A DNA stretch of 64,000 nt from Tardiphaga sp. Lineage in GTDB: Bacteria > Pseudomonadota > Alphaproteobacteria > Rhizobiales > Xanthobacteraceae. The DNA lies in the NCBI GenBank assembly GCA_030147505.1, contig JASBVG010000062.1, forward strand, positions 35,784 through 99,783, written 5' to 3'. Numbering within the stretch: the first letter of the stretch is position 1; the number at the start of each line of letters is the position of its first letter. Below are positions 26,089 through 34,621 of this stretch, piece by piece. The notes below the pieces were generated by a model that worked only from the letters and a program-made list of their open reading frames with translations, did not search any database and had not been told where the DNA came from. The position numbers and the translations under genes were made by a program.

Positions 26089-27692
26089 TCCCCAAGCAGC
26101 TACGTAATATCGCACTCAGCATCATTCTTGCGTGGGGCTGGAAGCGCGCCGCCATCGCCTTCCTCGCCGGTGCCGCCTCATCGCTGGCGATGGCGCCGTT
26201 CAATGCGTGGCCGATCCTCTTCATCACATTCCCGGTCGTCGTCTGGCTGATCGATGGCGCTGCCGCCGGCAAGATGCGGGGCATTCCTGCTGCCGCCATG
26301 GCCGGCTGGTGGTTCGGCTTCGGCTATTTCGTGCCCGGCCTCTACTGGATCGGCTATGCGTTTCTCGTCGATGCGGAGACATTCGCATGGCTGCTGCCAG
26401 CAGCCATCTGCGGGTTACCCGCCTATCTCGCGCTGTACTCGGCGCTCGGCTTCGCGATCGCACGGCTGCTCTGGACGAAGGATGCCTCGCGCGTGCTTGC
26501 GCTTGCGGCCAGTCTCACCATTGGCGAGTGGCTGCGCGGGCATATGCTCACCGGCTTTCCGTGGAATGCGTTCGGCTATGCGCTGACCGAGCCGCTGGCG
26601 TTGGCACAAACCATGTCGCTGGTCGGCCTGTGGGGCATGACATTCCTCGCCGTCGCGATCTTCGCATCTCCCGCAGCACTGATCGACAGCCGCTCGCGCA
26701 CGCAGCGGCCGTGGCTTGCGCCGGTGCTCGCAGTATCGCTGCTCATCGCGATGGGCGCCTATGGCGCCATCCGGCTCGGAAACACGCCGACGCAATTCGT
26801 CGCCAATGTGAAGCTGCGCATCATGCAGCCTGCGATCTCGCAGGACAAACGCTTCAACTATTCCGCCAAGGCGGATGTGATGAGCAAATATCTCGCGCTG
26901 TCCGACCGTTCGACAGGCCCCGAGAATAGCGGCGTCGGCTCGGCCAACGTGCTGATCTGGCCGGAGTCGGCCTTCCCATTCTTCCTGTCGCGCGAAGCCG
27001 ATGCTATGGCGCAGATCGCCGATCTCCTGCCGAAGGGCACCGTGCTGATCACCGGCGCCGTGCGGCCGCCGGATCAACCGCCGGGCACGCGCGTGACGCG
27101 CGCCTATAATTCGATCTTCGTGATCGATCATGACGGCACGTTCCTGTCGGTTTATGACAAGCTGCATCTGGTACCGTTCGGCGAATATCTACCATTCCAG
27201 AATACGCTCGAGAAAATCGGCCTGCAGCAACTCACCAAGGTGCATGGCGGCTTCATTCCGGGCACACGGCGCAAGCCAATGAATGTACCCGGTGCGCCAC
27301 CGATGCTGCCGCTGATCTGCTACGAGGCCGTGTTTCCCGATGACATCGTGATCCGGAACGACCGCCCGGGCTGGATCGTGAATCTCACCAATGATGGCTG
27401 GTTCGGCATTTCCACCGGCCCCTATCAGCATCTCCAGCAGAGCCGGATTCGCGCGATTGAAGAAGGACTTCCGCTGGTTCGTGCTGCGAATACCGGGATT
27501 TCGGTCGTCGTCGATCCTGTCGGCCGCATCGTCGCGCAGCTCGGCCTTGGCGTCGAAGGCATTCTCGATTCTCGCCTGCCTGCGGCGATTCAGCCCACTT
27601 TTTACGCGAAGACCGGCGATCTTCCCGCAGCGATTGGTATCGCACTGGCGATCGTTTTTCTGGCCCGCCGCCGGGCGAAATCCCGCGGCTGA
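26085..27692 (+). CDS. lnt: Apolipoprotein N-acyltransferase Lnt
   Basis: 535 residues from GTG 26085, overlapping the upstream stop. There are several N-terminal transmembrane helices, then a periplasmic nitrilase-like domain with the catalytic triad Glu294 (IWPESAFPF), Lys359 (YDKLHLVPFGEYLP) and Cys412 (LICYEAVFP), then a final membrane helix and a basic end. It adds the third acyl chain to the N-terminal cysteine of lipoproteins in the inner membrane. It is the last gene of the tightly packed run; a 277-bp AT-rich gap follows. Confidence 0.96.
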   Translation: MIPKQLRNIALSIILAWGWKRAAIAFLAGAASSLAMAPFNAWPILFITFPVVVWLIDGAAAGKMRGIPAAAMAGWWFGFGYFVPGLYWIGYAFLVDAETFAWLLPAAICGLPAYLALYSALGFAIARLLWTKDASRVLALAASLTIGEWLRGHMLTGFPWNAFGYALTEPLALAQTMSLVGLWGMTFLAVAIFASPAALIDSRSRTQRPWLAPVLAVSLLIAMGAYGAIRLGNTPTQFVANVKLRIMQPAISQDKRFNYSAKADVMSKYLALSDRSTGPENSGVGSANVLIWPESAFPFFLSREADAMAQIADLLPKGTVLITGAVRPPDQPPGTRVTRAYNSIFVIDHDGTFLSVYDKLHLVPFGEYLPFQNTLEKIGLQQLTKVHGGFIPGTRRKPMNVPGAPPMLPLICYEAVFPDDIVIRNDRPGWIVNLTNDGWFGISTGPYQHLQQSRIRAIEEGLPLVRAANTGISVVVDPVGRIVAQLGLGVEGILDSRLPAAIQPTFYAKTGDLPAAIGIALAIVFLARRRAKSRG

Positions 27693-27969
27693 TCAGTATC
27701 TCAAGTATCCTAGATGGTTAGGACCGTTCGTACCGGCATTGATATTTGGCACGATGCCTAAGCCTGATGGCTTTATGAGCTAGCTTTGTTAGCCTCAGTT
27801 CTCGCTATTTGAGAAATTAAGTATCTCGGCTTCCAAATTTTCTACTTAGGAAGATTTACGCCGCTGCTATATAGTCTATTAGGATACCGTCGGCTCGCCA
27901 CTGATGCCGACCTGCGACGGACATCTTCTCTGCTCCGTCTCACCCATTTTGTGACCAGGAGTATGTGAG
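27693..27969. promoter_or_regulatory. AT-rich promoter region of the XRE-family regulator
   Basis: A 277-base gap, visibly richer in A and T than the rest of the window. It contains short dyads, such as CTTCC...GGAAG around 27830-27855 and a small AAGCC-TGAT-GGCTT hairpin near 27762, and a TATAGT box near 27873. A clear AGGAG ribosome site precedes the ATG at 27970. No gene is supported. Such regulators often bind their own promoter; that is inference here. Confidence 0.5.
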
Positions 27970-28386
27970 ATGTCGACGAAAGCGCCCAATCCTGTTGACA
28001 AATATGTCGGCAGCCGTGTGCGCATGCGCCGTATTATGCTGGGCATGAGTCAGGAGAAGCTGGGCGAAGCGCTCGGACTCACATTTCAGCAGGTCCAGAA
28101 ATACGAGAAGGGCACCAACCGCGTCGGTGCCAGCCGCCTGCAACAGATCTCGGAAATCCTGCAAGTCCCGGTCTCCTTCCTGTTCGAAGGTGGCCCCGGT
28201 GCTATCGAAACCAGCAACGGTTTCGGTGAAGCAGCTTCCCCCACTTATGTGTCCGACTTTCTCGCAACATCCGAAGGTCTTGCACTGACACGCGCTTTCA
28301 CGCGCATCTCCGACAGCAAGCTCCGCCGCAGCATCGTCGACCTCGTCGAACAGATCGCTGCCCGCGAAGTGACGGAACAGCACTAA
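27970..28386 (+). CDS. XRE-family helix-turn-helix regulator (PraR/PhrR type)
   Basis: 138 residues. An N-terminal HTH_3 domain (~13-70, with MSQEKLGEALGLTFQQVQKYEKGTNRV) is followed by a short linker and a C-terminal helical segment (~95-135). The sequence matches the alphaproteobacterial regulator group that includes rhizobial PraR/PhrR, linked to quorum sensing, biofilm or acid response (family knowledge). In related genomes metK usually comes next, but here trmB follows. A strong hairpin terminator lies 21 bp after the stop. Confidence 0.9.
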   Translation: MSTKAPNPVDKYVGSRVRMRRIMLGMSQEKLGEALGLTFQQVQKYEKGTNRVGASRLQQISEILQVPVSFLFEGGPGAIETSNGFGEAASPTYVSDFLATSEGLALTRAFTRISDSKLRRSIVDLVEQIAAREVTEQH

Positions 28387-28406
28387 CCGTCCTCGACACT
28401 CGAATT

Positions 28407-28443
28407 CATCATGCCCGGCTCCGCGCCGGGCATGATGCTTTTC
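28407..28443 (+). terminator. Intrinsic terminator after the XRE regulator
   Basis: A perfect 13-bp stem CATCATGCCCGGC/GCCGGGCATGATG with a 5-nt loop, followed by CTTTTC. The T-run is short, but the stem is strong. It separates the regulator gene from trmB. Confidence 0.75.
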
Positions 28444-28516
28444 GGTTACCCGTCATGGCCGGTATTCGTCATCGCAGCGATGGCGCAATGCGCATTTCGG
28501 CGCTATCAACCGCGCC

Positions 28517-29227
28517 ATGACCACTGACGACACCACCGACGACTCCAAGCGCTATACCGGCTCGTTCTTCGGACGCCGCAAAGGCCACAAGCTGCGCGAC
28601 CATCAGGCGGGTCTGATGGCCGAGCTGCTGCCTGCTCTCACCGTCGATATCACGCAGCCCGCGCCTGACGATCTGCGCACGCTGTTCGGCGGCGATGTCG
28701 AAGCCGTTCGCCTCGAGATCGGCTTCGGTGGCGGCGAGCATCTCGTGGCCGAGGCGCTGGCGCATCCGCATATCGGCTTCATCGGCTGCGAGCCCTATAT
28801 CAACGGCATGGCCAAGATCCTGGTGCAGATCGAGGCACACAACATCCGCAACATCCGCCTCGTCGCCGGCGACGCCGCAGAACTGCTGAACTGGGCGCCG
28901 TCGCAATCGCTGAAGCGCATCGACCTGATCCATCCCGATCCGTGGCCGAAGAAGAAGCACTGGAAGCGCCGCTTTGTGCAGGATGCGACGCTGACGACGA
29001 TGGCGCGCGTGCTGGTGCCGCAGGGCGAGTTCCGCTTCGTTTGCGATATCGAGAGCTATGTGGCGTGGACGCTGTGGCACGTCACGCGATCCCCGGCCTT
29101 CGTCTGGCTCGCCGAGCGCGCGGATGACTGGCGCTTGCCGTGGCCGCACTACACGATGACGCGCTATGGCCGGAAGGCTACGCGCGAAGGGCGGAAGGCG
29201 AGTTATCTGATGTTCCGGCTGAAGTAG
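28517..29227 (+). CDS. trmB: tRNA (guanine-N7-)-methyltransferase TrmB
   Basis: 236 residues. Rossmann-like methyltransferase: SAM motif LEIGFGGGEHL, then IGCEPYINGMAKIL and the family signature HPDPWPKKKHWKRR near residue 140. The terminal GRKATREGRKASYLMFR is also typical. It makes m7G46 in tRNA variable loops. The protein is of normal length and complete. It lies downstream of the XRE gene and its terminator, so it probably has its own promoter. The metK and rimP/nusA genes that often flank it in relatives are absent here. Confidence 0.95.
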   Translation: MTTDDTTDDSKRYTGSFFGRRKGHKLRDHQAGLMAELLPALTVDITQPAPDDLRTLFGGDVEAVRLEIGFGGGEHLVAEALAHPHIGFIGCEPYINGMAKILVQIEAHNIRNIRLVAGDAAELLNWAPSQSLKRIDLIHPDPWPKKKHWKRRFVQDATLTTMARVLVPQGEFRFVCDIESYVAWTLWHVTRSPAFVWLAERADDWRLPWPHYTMTRYGRKATREGRKASYLMFRLK

Positions 29228-29231
29228 TATT

Positions 29232-29267
29232 CGTAGTCCGGATTGCGCTACGCTCCATCCGGGCTAC
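29232..29267. repeat. Small intergenic inverted repeat after trmB
   Basis: CGTAGTCCGGAT and ATCCGGGCTAC form an imperfect inverted repeat around GCGCTACGCTCC. It resembles a short repeat scattered between genes in many proteobacteria (recollection). It lies between convergent trmB and the hydroxyacid dehydrogenase gene and could serve as a two-way stop. Confidence 0.5.
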
Positions 29268-29271
29268 AAGA

Positions 29272-30276
29272 TCACAGCATATTCGGCAGCACGCGATCCG
29301 GCGGTTTGTGCGCGTCGAGGAAGGTGCGGATGTTGATGATCACCTTCTCGCCCATCTCGACGCGGCCTTCCACCGTGGCCGATCCCATATGCGGCAGCAG
29401 CACCACCTTGCCGGCCTTGGCCAGACGCACCAGCTTCGGATTCACCGCCGGCTCATGTTCGAACACATCGAGCGCTGCGCCGGCGATGTCGCCGCTTTCG
29501 ATCAGCTTGGTGAGCGTCTCCTCATCGATCACCTCGCCGCGCGCGGTGTTGACGATATAGGCGTCCTTGCGGATCAACTTGAGACGGCGCGCCGACAATA
29601 GATGGAACGTGGCCGGCGTGTGCGGACAGTTCACCGAGATGATGTCCATGCGCGCCAGCATCTGGTCGAGCGAATCCCAATAGGTCGCATCGAGTTCGTC
29701 GGCAATCTTCGGGGCCACGGGTTTGCGGTTATGATAGTGGATCTGCAGTCCGAAGGCCTTAGCGCGGCGCGCCACCGCCTGGCCGATGCGGCCCATGCCG
29801 ATGATGCCAAGGCGCTTGCCGCCGAGACGCTTGCCGAGCATCCAGGTCGGCGACCAGCCCTGCCAGCCTTCACGGCCTTCGGTGAGGATCGCAGCGCCCT
29901 CGATGAGGCGGCGCGGCACCGCGAGGATCAGCGACATGGTCATGTCGGCCGTGTCCTCGGTGAGCACTTTGGGCGTGTTCGTGACGGTGATGCCTTTGGC
30001 CTGCGCGGCGGCAACGTCGATATTGTCGACGCCATTGCCGAAATTGGCGATCAGCCTGATCTTGCAGTCGGGCTGATCGAGCAGTTCCTTGGTGATCTCG
30101 TCGGTGACGGTGGGGACCAGTACATCGGCGGTACGGATCGCCTCGGCGAGCTGTTCCTGCGTCATCGGCACATCGTCGACATTGATGCGCGCATCGAACA
30201 ATTCGCGCATCCGCGTCTCGACGGACTCCGGCAGACGGCGAGTGACGACAACCAGGGGCTTCTTCTTGACCGTCAT
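29272..30276 (-). CDS. D-isomer-specific 2-hydroxyacid dehydrogenase (glyoxylate/hydroxypyruvate reductase-like)
   Basis: 334 residues from ATG 30276; a GTG at 30291 would add five residues. The NAD-binding motif is LGIIGMGRIGQAVARRAKAFG. The catalytic Arg is in NTARGEVID, Glu in DVFEHEP and His in LLPHMGSAT. The sequence fits the GyaR group, which reduces glyoxylate and hydroxypyruvate to glycolate and D-glycerate. It is cytoplasmic and of normal length. It is divergent from the SH3-domain gene; no glycerate kinase or serine-cycle gene is nearby. Confidence 0.92.
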   Translation of the reverse strand: MTVKKKPLVVVTRRLPESVETRMRELFDARINVDDVPMTQEQLAEAIRTADVLVPTVTDEITKELLDQPDCKIRLIANFGNGVDNIDVAAAQAKGITVTNTPKVLTEDTADMTMSLILAVPRRLIEGAAILTEGREGWQGWSPTWMLGKRLGGKRLGIIGMGRIGQAVARRAKAFGLQIHYHNRKPVAPKIADELDATYWDSLDQMLARMDIISVNCPHTPATFHLLSARRLKLIRKDAYIVNTARGEVIDEETLTKLIESGDIAGAALDVFEHEPAVNPKLVRLAKAGKVVLLPHMGSATVEGRVEMGEKVIINIRTFLDAHKPPDRVLPNML

Positions 30277-30489
30277 ATCCTGCTCACTCACCCCTTGTCC
30301 GTTCAGTCCGCATTAACCCGGTTGATCGAAACTCCGGCAGCCGCGCAAATGCACCATTTCCTCGGGTTCCCCCGACACTTAACCGGGTGTCTTGGGTCTT
30401 GGTCCTCTCTATCAGAGAACCGGGCCGAAACAAGAACCTCGGGGCGGGCGTGCAATGCGACAAAGATGGAATGGGACGAGGTTGGGTTA

Positions 30490-31014
30490 ATGACGTCGGG
30501 GTGTTTTGCGTATGCGGGTTTGGCGGCGGCACTCCTCGTCGCGGCGATCGATCCGGCCCTCGCCGCCAACACCGTCCCGCTCGGCGCCAGCGGCCTGCCG
30601 GTGCCGCGCTATGTCAGCTTGAAATCCGACCATGTGAATGTCCGGGCCGGCCCGACCAAGGATAACGACGTCGCCTGGGTCTATACCAAGGCGGGCCTGC
30701 CGGTGGAGATCACCGCCGAATACGAGAACTGGCGCCGGGTCCGCGATTCCGAGGGCTCCGAGGGCTGGGTCTATCACTCGCTGCTGTCCGGCCGCCGCAC
30801 CGCGGTCGTGTCCATGAAGCACAAGGACGAGCTGGCTTCGATCTATGACGACCCCGATGCCGGGAGCGCCGTCGCCGCGCGCCTGCAGGCCGGCGTGGTG
30901 GCACAGGTGAAGCGCTGTCGCGACGGCTGGTGCCGCGTGACCGGCACCGGCTTCGACGGCTGGATCGAACAGCAGCGCCTGTGGGGCGTCTATGTCGACG
31001 AGAAGGTGAACTGA
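30490..31014 (+). CDS. Exported SH3-domain protein
   Basis: 174 residues from ATG 30490; the open frame extends far upstream without start support. A signal peptide covers residues 1-26 (hydrophobic AGLAAALLVAA, cleavage after ALA). Two bacterial SH3-like stretches follow: SDHVNVRAGPTKDNDVAW...GWVYHS (~45-105) and AARLQAGVVAQVKRCRDGWCRVTG (~120-165). Such domains bind peptidoglycan or proteins in the periplasm. The SGNH hydrolase gene starts four bases after its stop, so the two products are probably made together. Confidence 0.88.
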   Translation: MTSGCFAYAGLAAALLVAAIDPALAANTVPLGASGLPVPRYVSLKSDHVNVRAGPTKDNDVAWVYTKAGLPVEITAEYENWRRVRDSEGSEGWVYHSLLSGRRTAVVSMKHKDELASIYDDPDAGSAVAARLQAGVVAQVKRCRDGWCRVTGTGFDGWIEQQRLWGVYVDEKVN

Positions 31015-31018
31015 CCGG

Positions 31019-31801
31019 ATGCGCACCGGCCTGCTGGCCTTTGCACTCGCGCTCCTGCCGCACCTTGCCTTCGCGCAATCGGCTGTCGAGCAATGCCTTA
31101 CCGCCGGGCAACGCCTGACAGAGGCCGCGCCGCTCTCGCGGACATCCACCCTGCTCCGGACCTTCGGACCGCTACGCATCGTCGCGATCGGCTCGTCATC
31201 AACGCGCGGGCTATGGCAATCCGATCCGGCATTGACCTATCCGGGCATGCTGAAATCGGAGCTGGAGCGGCTGAAGCCGGGCCTGCAGGTGTCCGTTTTC
31301 AACAGCGGGCGCAATGCCGACACCATCCCCGGTAATGTCGCGCGGTTTGAACGCGACGTGTTCGCACACAAGCCAGATCTCGTGATCTGGCAGATCGGCA
31401 CCAATGACGTGACCTGGCTGCAGAGCAGCGACCGCCTCACCGGCAAGATCGTGGAAGGCATCCGGCTGCTGAAGGCTGCGGGTGCCGATGTGGTGCTGAT
31501 GGACCAGCAATATGCACCGGTCATCCTGGCGTCGAACTACAGCAAGATGCAAGCGAGCATCGCAGATGCGGCGAGGCGGGAGAATGTGTCGCTGTTCTCG
31601 CGCTTCGATCTGATGCGCCGCGCTGTCGAAGGCGGACTACCGATGACCGCGCTGACGAGCTGGGACGGACTACACAATTCCGCCGACGGCTATGCATGCA
31701 CAGGTCGTGCACTGGCACGGGCGATCATGGCGGCGACACCGACCGACGACAAACAAAATGCGCCAGCGAAACGCCAGCGCGGAAAGTGGAACAAGAAATA
31801 G
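31019..31801 (+). CDS. Exported SGNH/GDSL-family hydrolase
   Basis: 260 residues with a signal peptide (cleavage near AFA-QS, residue 19). SGNH blocks: IGSSSTRG (58-64, nucleophile serine), NSGRN (95-99), GTND (127-130) and a C-terminal DGLHNSADGY with the Asp-x-x-His pair. A periplasmic esterase or lipase-like enzyme, possibly removing acyl groups from envelope polysaccharide or peptidoglycan; the substrate is unknown. It follows the SH3 protein after a 4-base gap. The C-terminus is a basic, probably disordered tail. It is convergent with irr. Confidence 0.88.
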   Translation: MRTGLLAFALALLPHLAFAQSAVEQCLTAGQRLTEAAPLSRTSTLLRTFGPLRIVAIGSSSTRGLWQSDPALTYPGMLKSELERLKPGLQVSVFNSGRNADTIPGNVARFERDVFAHKPDLVIWQIGTNDVTWLQSSDRLTGKIVEGIRLLKAAGADVVLMDQQYAPVILASNYSKMQASIADAARRENVSLFSRFDLMRRAVEGGLPMTALTSWDGLHNSADGYACTGRALARAIMAATPTDDKQNAPAKRQRGKWNKK

Positions 31802-31851
31802 AAACCCTGTAGCGATAGAACAGGCTGATCGCAGCGCGCGCCCGTGCAGCC

Positions 31852-32340
31852 TTATCGCTTCTTGCGCAAGCGTACGACCATGTCGATACGGCTGATTTCA
31901 AAACCTTCCGGCACGTCCGGCATCTTGGTCAGCACGAGATTCTGGTTCGGGATATCGACGAGCTCGTGATTGTTCTCGAAGTAATAATGATGATGCGAGG
32001 TGACGTTGGTATCGAAATAGGTCTTCGTCCCATCGACACTGACCTGTCGGAGCAGGCCAGAATCGGTAAGCTGGTTCAGCGTGTTGTAAACGGTTGCCAG
32101 CGACACTGGCACCTTGGCCATCGTGGCTTCCTCGTACAGCATTTCAGCCGTCAGATGGCGAGCACCCTTGCCGAACAGCAGCCAGCCCAGCGCCATGCGC
32201 TGGCGGGTGGGGCGCAGGCCGACCGACTGCAGCATCTCGTTGACGTCATGCCACGGGCAACCTGTCAGCGCCGGCTGGCGGCCGTGGCTGATCTCGGCAA
32301 CCGCAGTTGCATCGTCCATCGTCGAAACGCTGTCGTTCAT
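31852..32340 (-). CDS. irr: Iron response regulator Irr (heme-controlled)
   Basis: 162 residues from ATG 32340, the same length class as Bradyrhizobium japonicum Irr; a TTG at 32424 would add a leader. The heme regulatory motif GCPWHD has C28-P29, and the second heme site is the HHH at 116-118. The winged helix has VSLATVYNTLNQL. Irr represses or activates iron and heme genes when iron is low and is degraded upon heme binding (known in B. japonicum). It is divergent from fabA, as in relatives. Possible Fur-type sites lie upstream. Confidence 0.97.
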   Translation of the reverse strand: MNDSVSTMDDATAVAEISHGRQPALTGCPWHDVNEMLQSVGLRPTRQRMALGWLLFGKGARHLTAEMLYEEATMAKVPVSLATVYNTLNQLTDSGLLRQVSVDGTKTYFDTNVTSHHHYYFENNHELVDIPNQNLVLTKMPDVPEGFEISRIDMVVRLRKKR

Positions 32341-32648
32341 ATCCACGTCAGTAATCCTGCCACGTCCACGCAATTCTACTCGGAAATTCTTCAATAATAT
32401 AAAAACGCATGGCTCCAGATGCAAGATTTTCGCAACTAGCCGTGGTTACCTGCGGAACCGTGCACCGCAGCACTGTGTCCGGGCACGAATATGCCGATAA
32501 AAGCAGGCGATACGCCGCTTTGCCGCCTTATGAGCGTATGATAGAGAGCCCCCACCGGGACCGGTTCCCGCGTGATTTGGAACGATTCTATACGGCCTAT
32601 CTTGGTTAAAATGGCCGTTTGACAGGAAAAGACCCGGAAAGCCCAAGC
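32341..32648. promoter_or_regulatory. irr-fabA divergent control region
   Basis: 308 bases between divergent irr and fabA with no gene. On the minus strand, upstream of irr, three TGC hexamers lie in the same direction: TGCGAA (32434-32429), TGCATC (32423-32418) and TGCGTT (32409-32404). Fur controls irr in B. japonicum through TGCATC-type repeats (recollection of the literature). Near irr there is also GAATT...AATTC with an AT-rich TATATTATT stretch that could be a -10 region. Confidence 0.45.
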
Positions 32649-33185
32649 ATGTTGCAGGAACGACAAAACAGCTACGCCTATGAAGATTTGCTGGCCTGCG
32701 GCCGCGGCGAGCTGTTCGGACCGGGCAATGCGCAGTTGCCGCTGCCGCCAATGCTGATGTTCGATCGCATTACCGAGATCAACGAGACCGGCGGCGAATT
32801 CGGCAAAGGGTTCATCCAGGCCGAACTCGACGTCAATCCGGATCTCTGGTTCTTCGCCTGCCATTTCAAAAACGACCCGGTAATGCCGGGCTGCCTCGGC
32901 CTCGACGCTATGTGGCAACTGGTCGGTTTCTTCCTCGGCTGGTCGGGCGGCATCGGCCCCGGCCGCGCGCTTGGCCTCGCCGATCTCAAATTTTCCGGCC
33001 AGGTTCTGACCAACGTCAAGAAGGTCGTCTATACGATCGACGTGAAGCGCGTGATGCGTTCGAAATTGTGGCTCGGCATTGCCGATGGCTCGCTTTCCGC
33101 CGATGGCGAGATTATCTATCGGGCAAAGGATCTGAAGGTCGGCCTGTTCAAGCAGGATGCCACCGCAACGCAGTCGGCAACGTAA
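32649..33185 (+). CDS. fabA: 3-hydroxydecanoyl-ACP dehydratase/isomerase FabA
   Basis: 178 residues from ATG 32649 with GGAAAG upstream; a TTG at 32619 is an unlikely start. A single hotdog fold with catalytic His72 ([14 protein letters not shown]) and Asp86 ([11 protein letters not shown]). It dehydrates 3-hydroxyacyl-ACP and isomerises trans-2- to cis-3-decenoyl-ACP, the branch point for unsaturated fatty acids. fabB follows 80 bp downstream on the same strand. The enoyl reductase gene fabI, which commonly completes this group, is absent. Confidence 0.97.
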   Translation: MLQERQNSYAYEDLLACGRGELFGPGNAQLPLPPMLMFDRITEINETGGEFGKGFIQAELDVNPDLWFFACHFKNDPVMPGCLGLDAMWQLVGFFLGWSGGIGPGRALGLADLKFSGQVLTNVKKVVYTIDVKRVMRSKLWLGIADGSLSADGEIIYRAKDLKVGLFKQDATATQSAT

Positions 33186-33265
33186 GAGCTGCTGCATCTC
33201 GACGGCGGTTTCCGAGGGGACACCGCCAGATCTACAACAACGTGAATTCAGAGGGCGAGACGATC

Positions 33266-34492
33266 ATGAGACGGGTTGTCGTCACCGGGATGGGCATTGT
33301 CTCATCCATCGGAAACAACACTCAGGAAGTGCTTGCGAGCCTCCATGAGGCCAAGTCCGGCATTACGCGCGCCGCGAAACATGCAGAGCTGGGTTTCCGC
33401 TCGCAGGTGCAGGGCGCGCCGACCATCAACCCCGCCGACGTGGTCGATCGCCGCGCCATGCGCTTCCTCGGCGAAGGTGCCGCATGGAACCATATTGCCA
33501 TGGAACAGGCGATCCAGGACTCCGGCCTGACGCCCGAGGACGTTTCCAACGAACGCACCGGCATCATCATGGGCTCGGGCGGACCAAGCGCCCGCACCAT
33601 CGTCGACAGCGCCGATATCACCCGCAGCAAGGGCCCGAAGCGCGTCGGCCCATTTGCCGTGCCAAAGGCAATGTCCTCGACCGCGTCTGCAACGCTAGCG
33701 ACCTGGTTCAAGATCAAGGGCGTGAACTATTCGATCTCCTCTGCCTGCGCGACCTCGAACCACTGCATCGGCAATGCCTATGAGATGATCCAGTGGGGCA
33801 AGCAGGATGTCGTCTTCGCCGGCGGTTGCGAAGAACTCGACTGGTCGCTCTCGGTGCTGTTCGACGCGATGGGCGCGATGTCGTCGAAGTATAACGACAC
33901 ACCCGCGACTGCTTCGCGTCCCTATGACGTCAATCGCGACGGTTTCGTCATTGCCGGCGGCGCCGGCGTTCTCGTGCTCGAAGAACTCGAACATGCCAAG
34001 GCGCGCGGCGCCAAGATCTATGGCGAGATCATCGGCTATGGCGCGACCTCGGACGGCTACGACATGGTCGCGCCGTCGGGCGAAGGCGCCGAGCGCTGCA
34101 TGAAGATGGCGCTCGCCACCACTGGCGGCATCAAGATCGACTACATCAATCCGCACGCGACCTCGACGCCGGCCGGCGACCCGCCGGAAATCCAGGCGAT
34201 CCGCAACGTGTTCGGCACCGGCGACAAGTGCCCGCCGATCTCGGCGACCAAGGCCCTCACCGGTCATTCGCTCGGCGCCACAGGCGTGCAGGAGGCGATC
34301 TATTCGCTGCTGATGATGCAGAACGGCTTCATCTGCGAGAGCGCGAACATCGCCGAACTCGATCCGGTGTTCGCCGACATGCCAATCGTGCGCAAGCGCA
34401 TCGACAATGCCAAGCTCGGCGCCGTGCTGTCGAATTCGTTCGGCTTCGGCGGAACCAACGCGACGCTGGTGTTCAAGCGGCTGGATGCTTAA
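33266..34492 (+). CDS. fabB: Beta-ketoacyl-ACP synthase I FabB
   Basis: 408 residues from ATG 33266. The thiolase fold has the active-site cysteine C161 in [10 protein letters not shown], and both catalytic histidines in [11 protein letters not shown] and TGHSLGATG, the Cys-His-His triad of condensing enzymes. [15 protein letters not shown] closes the protein. With FabA it elongates unsaturated acyl-ACPs. It probably forms an operon with fabA. A REP-like element follows 21 bp after the stop. Confidence 0.97.
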   Translation: MRRVVVTGMGIVSSIGNNTQEVLASLHEAKSGITRAAKHAELGFRSQVQGAPTINPADVVDRRAMRFLGEGAAWNHIAMEQAIQDSGLTPEDVSNERTGIIMGSGGPSARTIVDSADITRSKGPKRVGPFAVPKAMSSTASATLATWFKIKGVNYSISSACATSNHCIGNAYEMIQWGKQDVVFAGGCEELDWSLSVLFDAMGAMSSKYNDTPATASRPYDVNRDGFVIAGGAGVLVLEELEHAKARGAKIYGEIIGYGATSDGYDMVAPSGEGAERCMKMALATTGGIKIDYINPHATSTPAGDPPEIQAIRNVFGTGDKCPPISATKALTGHSLGATGVQEAIYSLLMMQNGFICESANIAELDPVFADMPIVRKRIDNAKLGAVLSNSFGFGGTNATLVFKRLDA

Positions 34493-34513
34493 GGCCAATC
34501 AACTAGCTCTGTC

Positions 34514-34614
34514 TGTCATCGCCGCGAAAGCGGGGATCCAATAGACACCGGTCTTACAGATAAAACATCGGCAGCAGAGTTTACTGGGTCACCCGGTCAA
34601 GCCGGGTGACGACA
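34514..34614. repeat. REP/BIME-like paired hairpin, copy 4
   Basis: Left half TGTCATCGCCGCGAAAGCGG, right half with hairpin TCACCCGG-TCAAG-CCGGGTGA ending CGACA. The right half is identical to that of copy 2. The left half is of the GCGAAAGC type, so left and right halves seem to be exchanged between copies. It lies between convergent fabB and the pseudouridine synthase gene. Confidence 0.85.
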
Positions 34615-34621
34615 GAGGGTA

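Noticed and set aside
29602..30489. Upstream extension of the SH3 protein frame
   Set aside because: It is antisense to the hydroxyacid dehydrogenase, and the signal peptide begins only at 30490.
32912..33265. Upstream extension of the fabB frame into fabA
   Set aside because: The FabB fold starts at [10 protein letters not shown] (33266), and the extension lies in a shifted frame of fabA.
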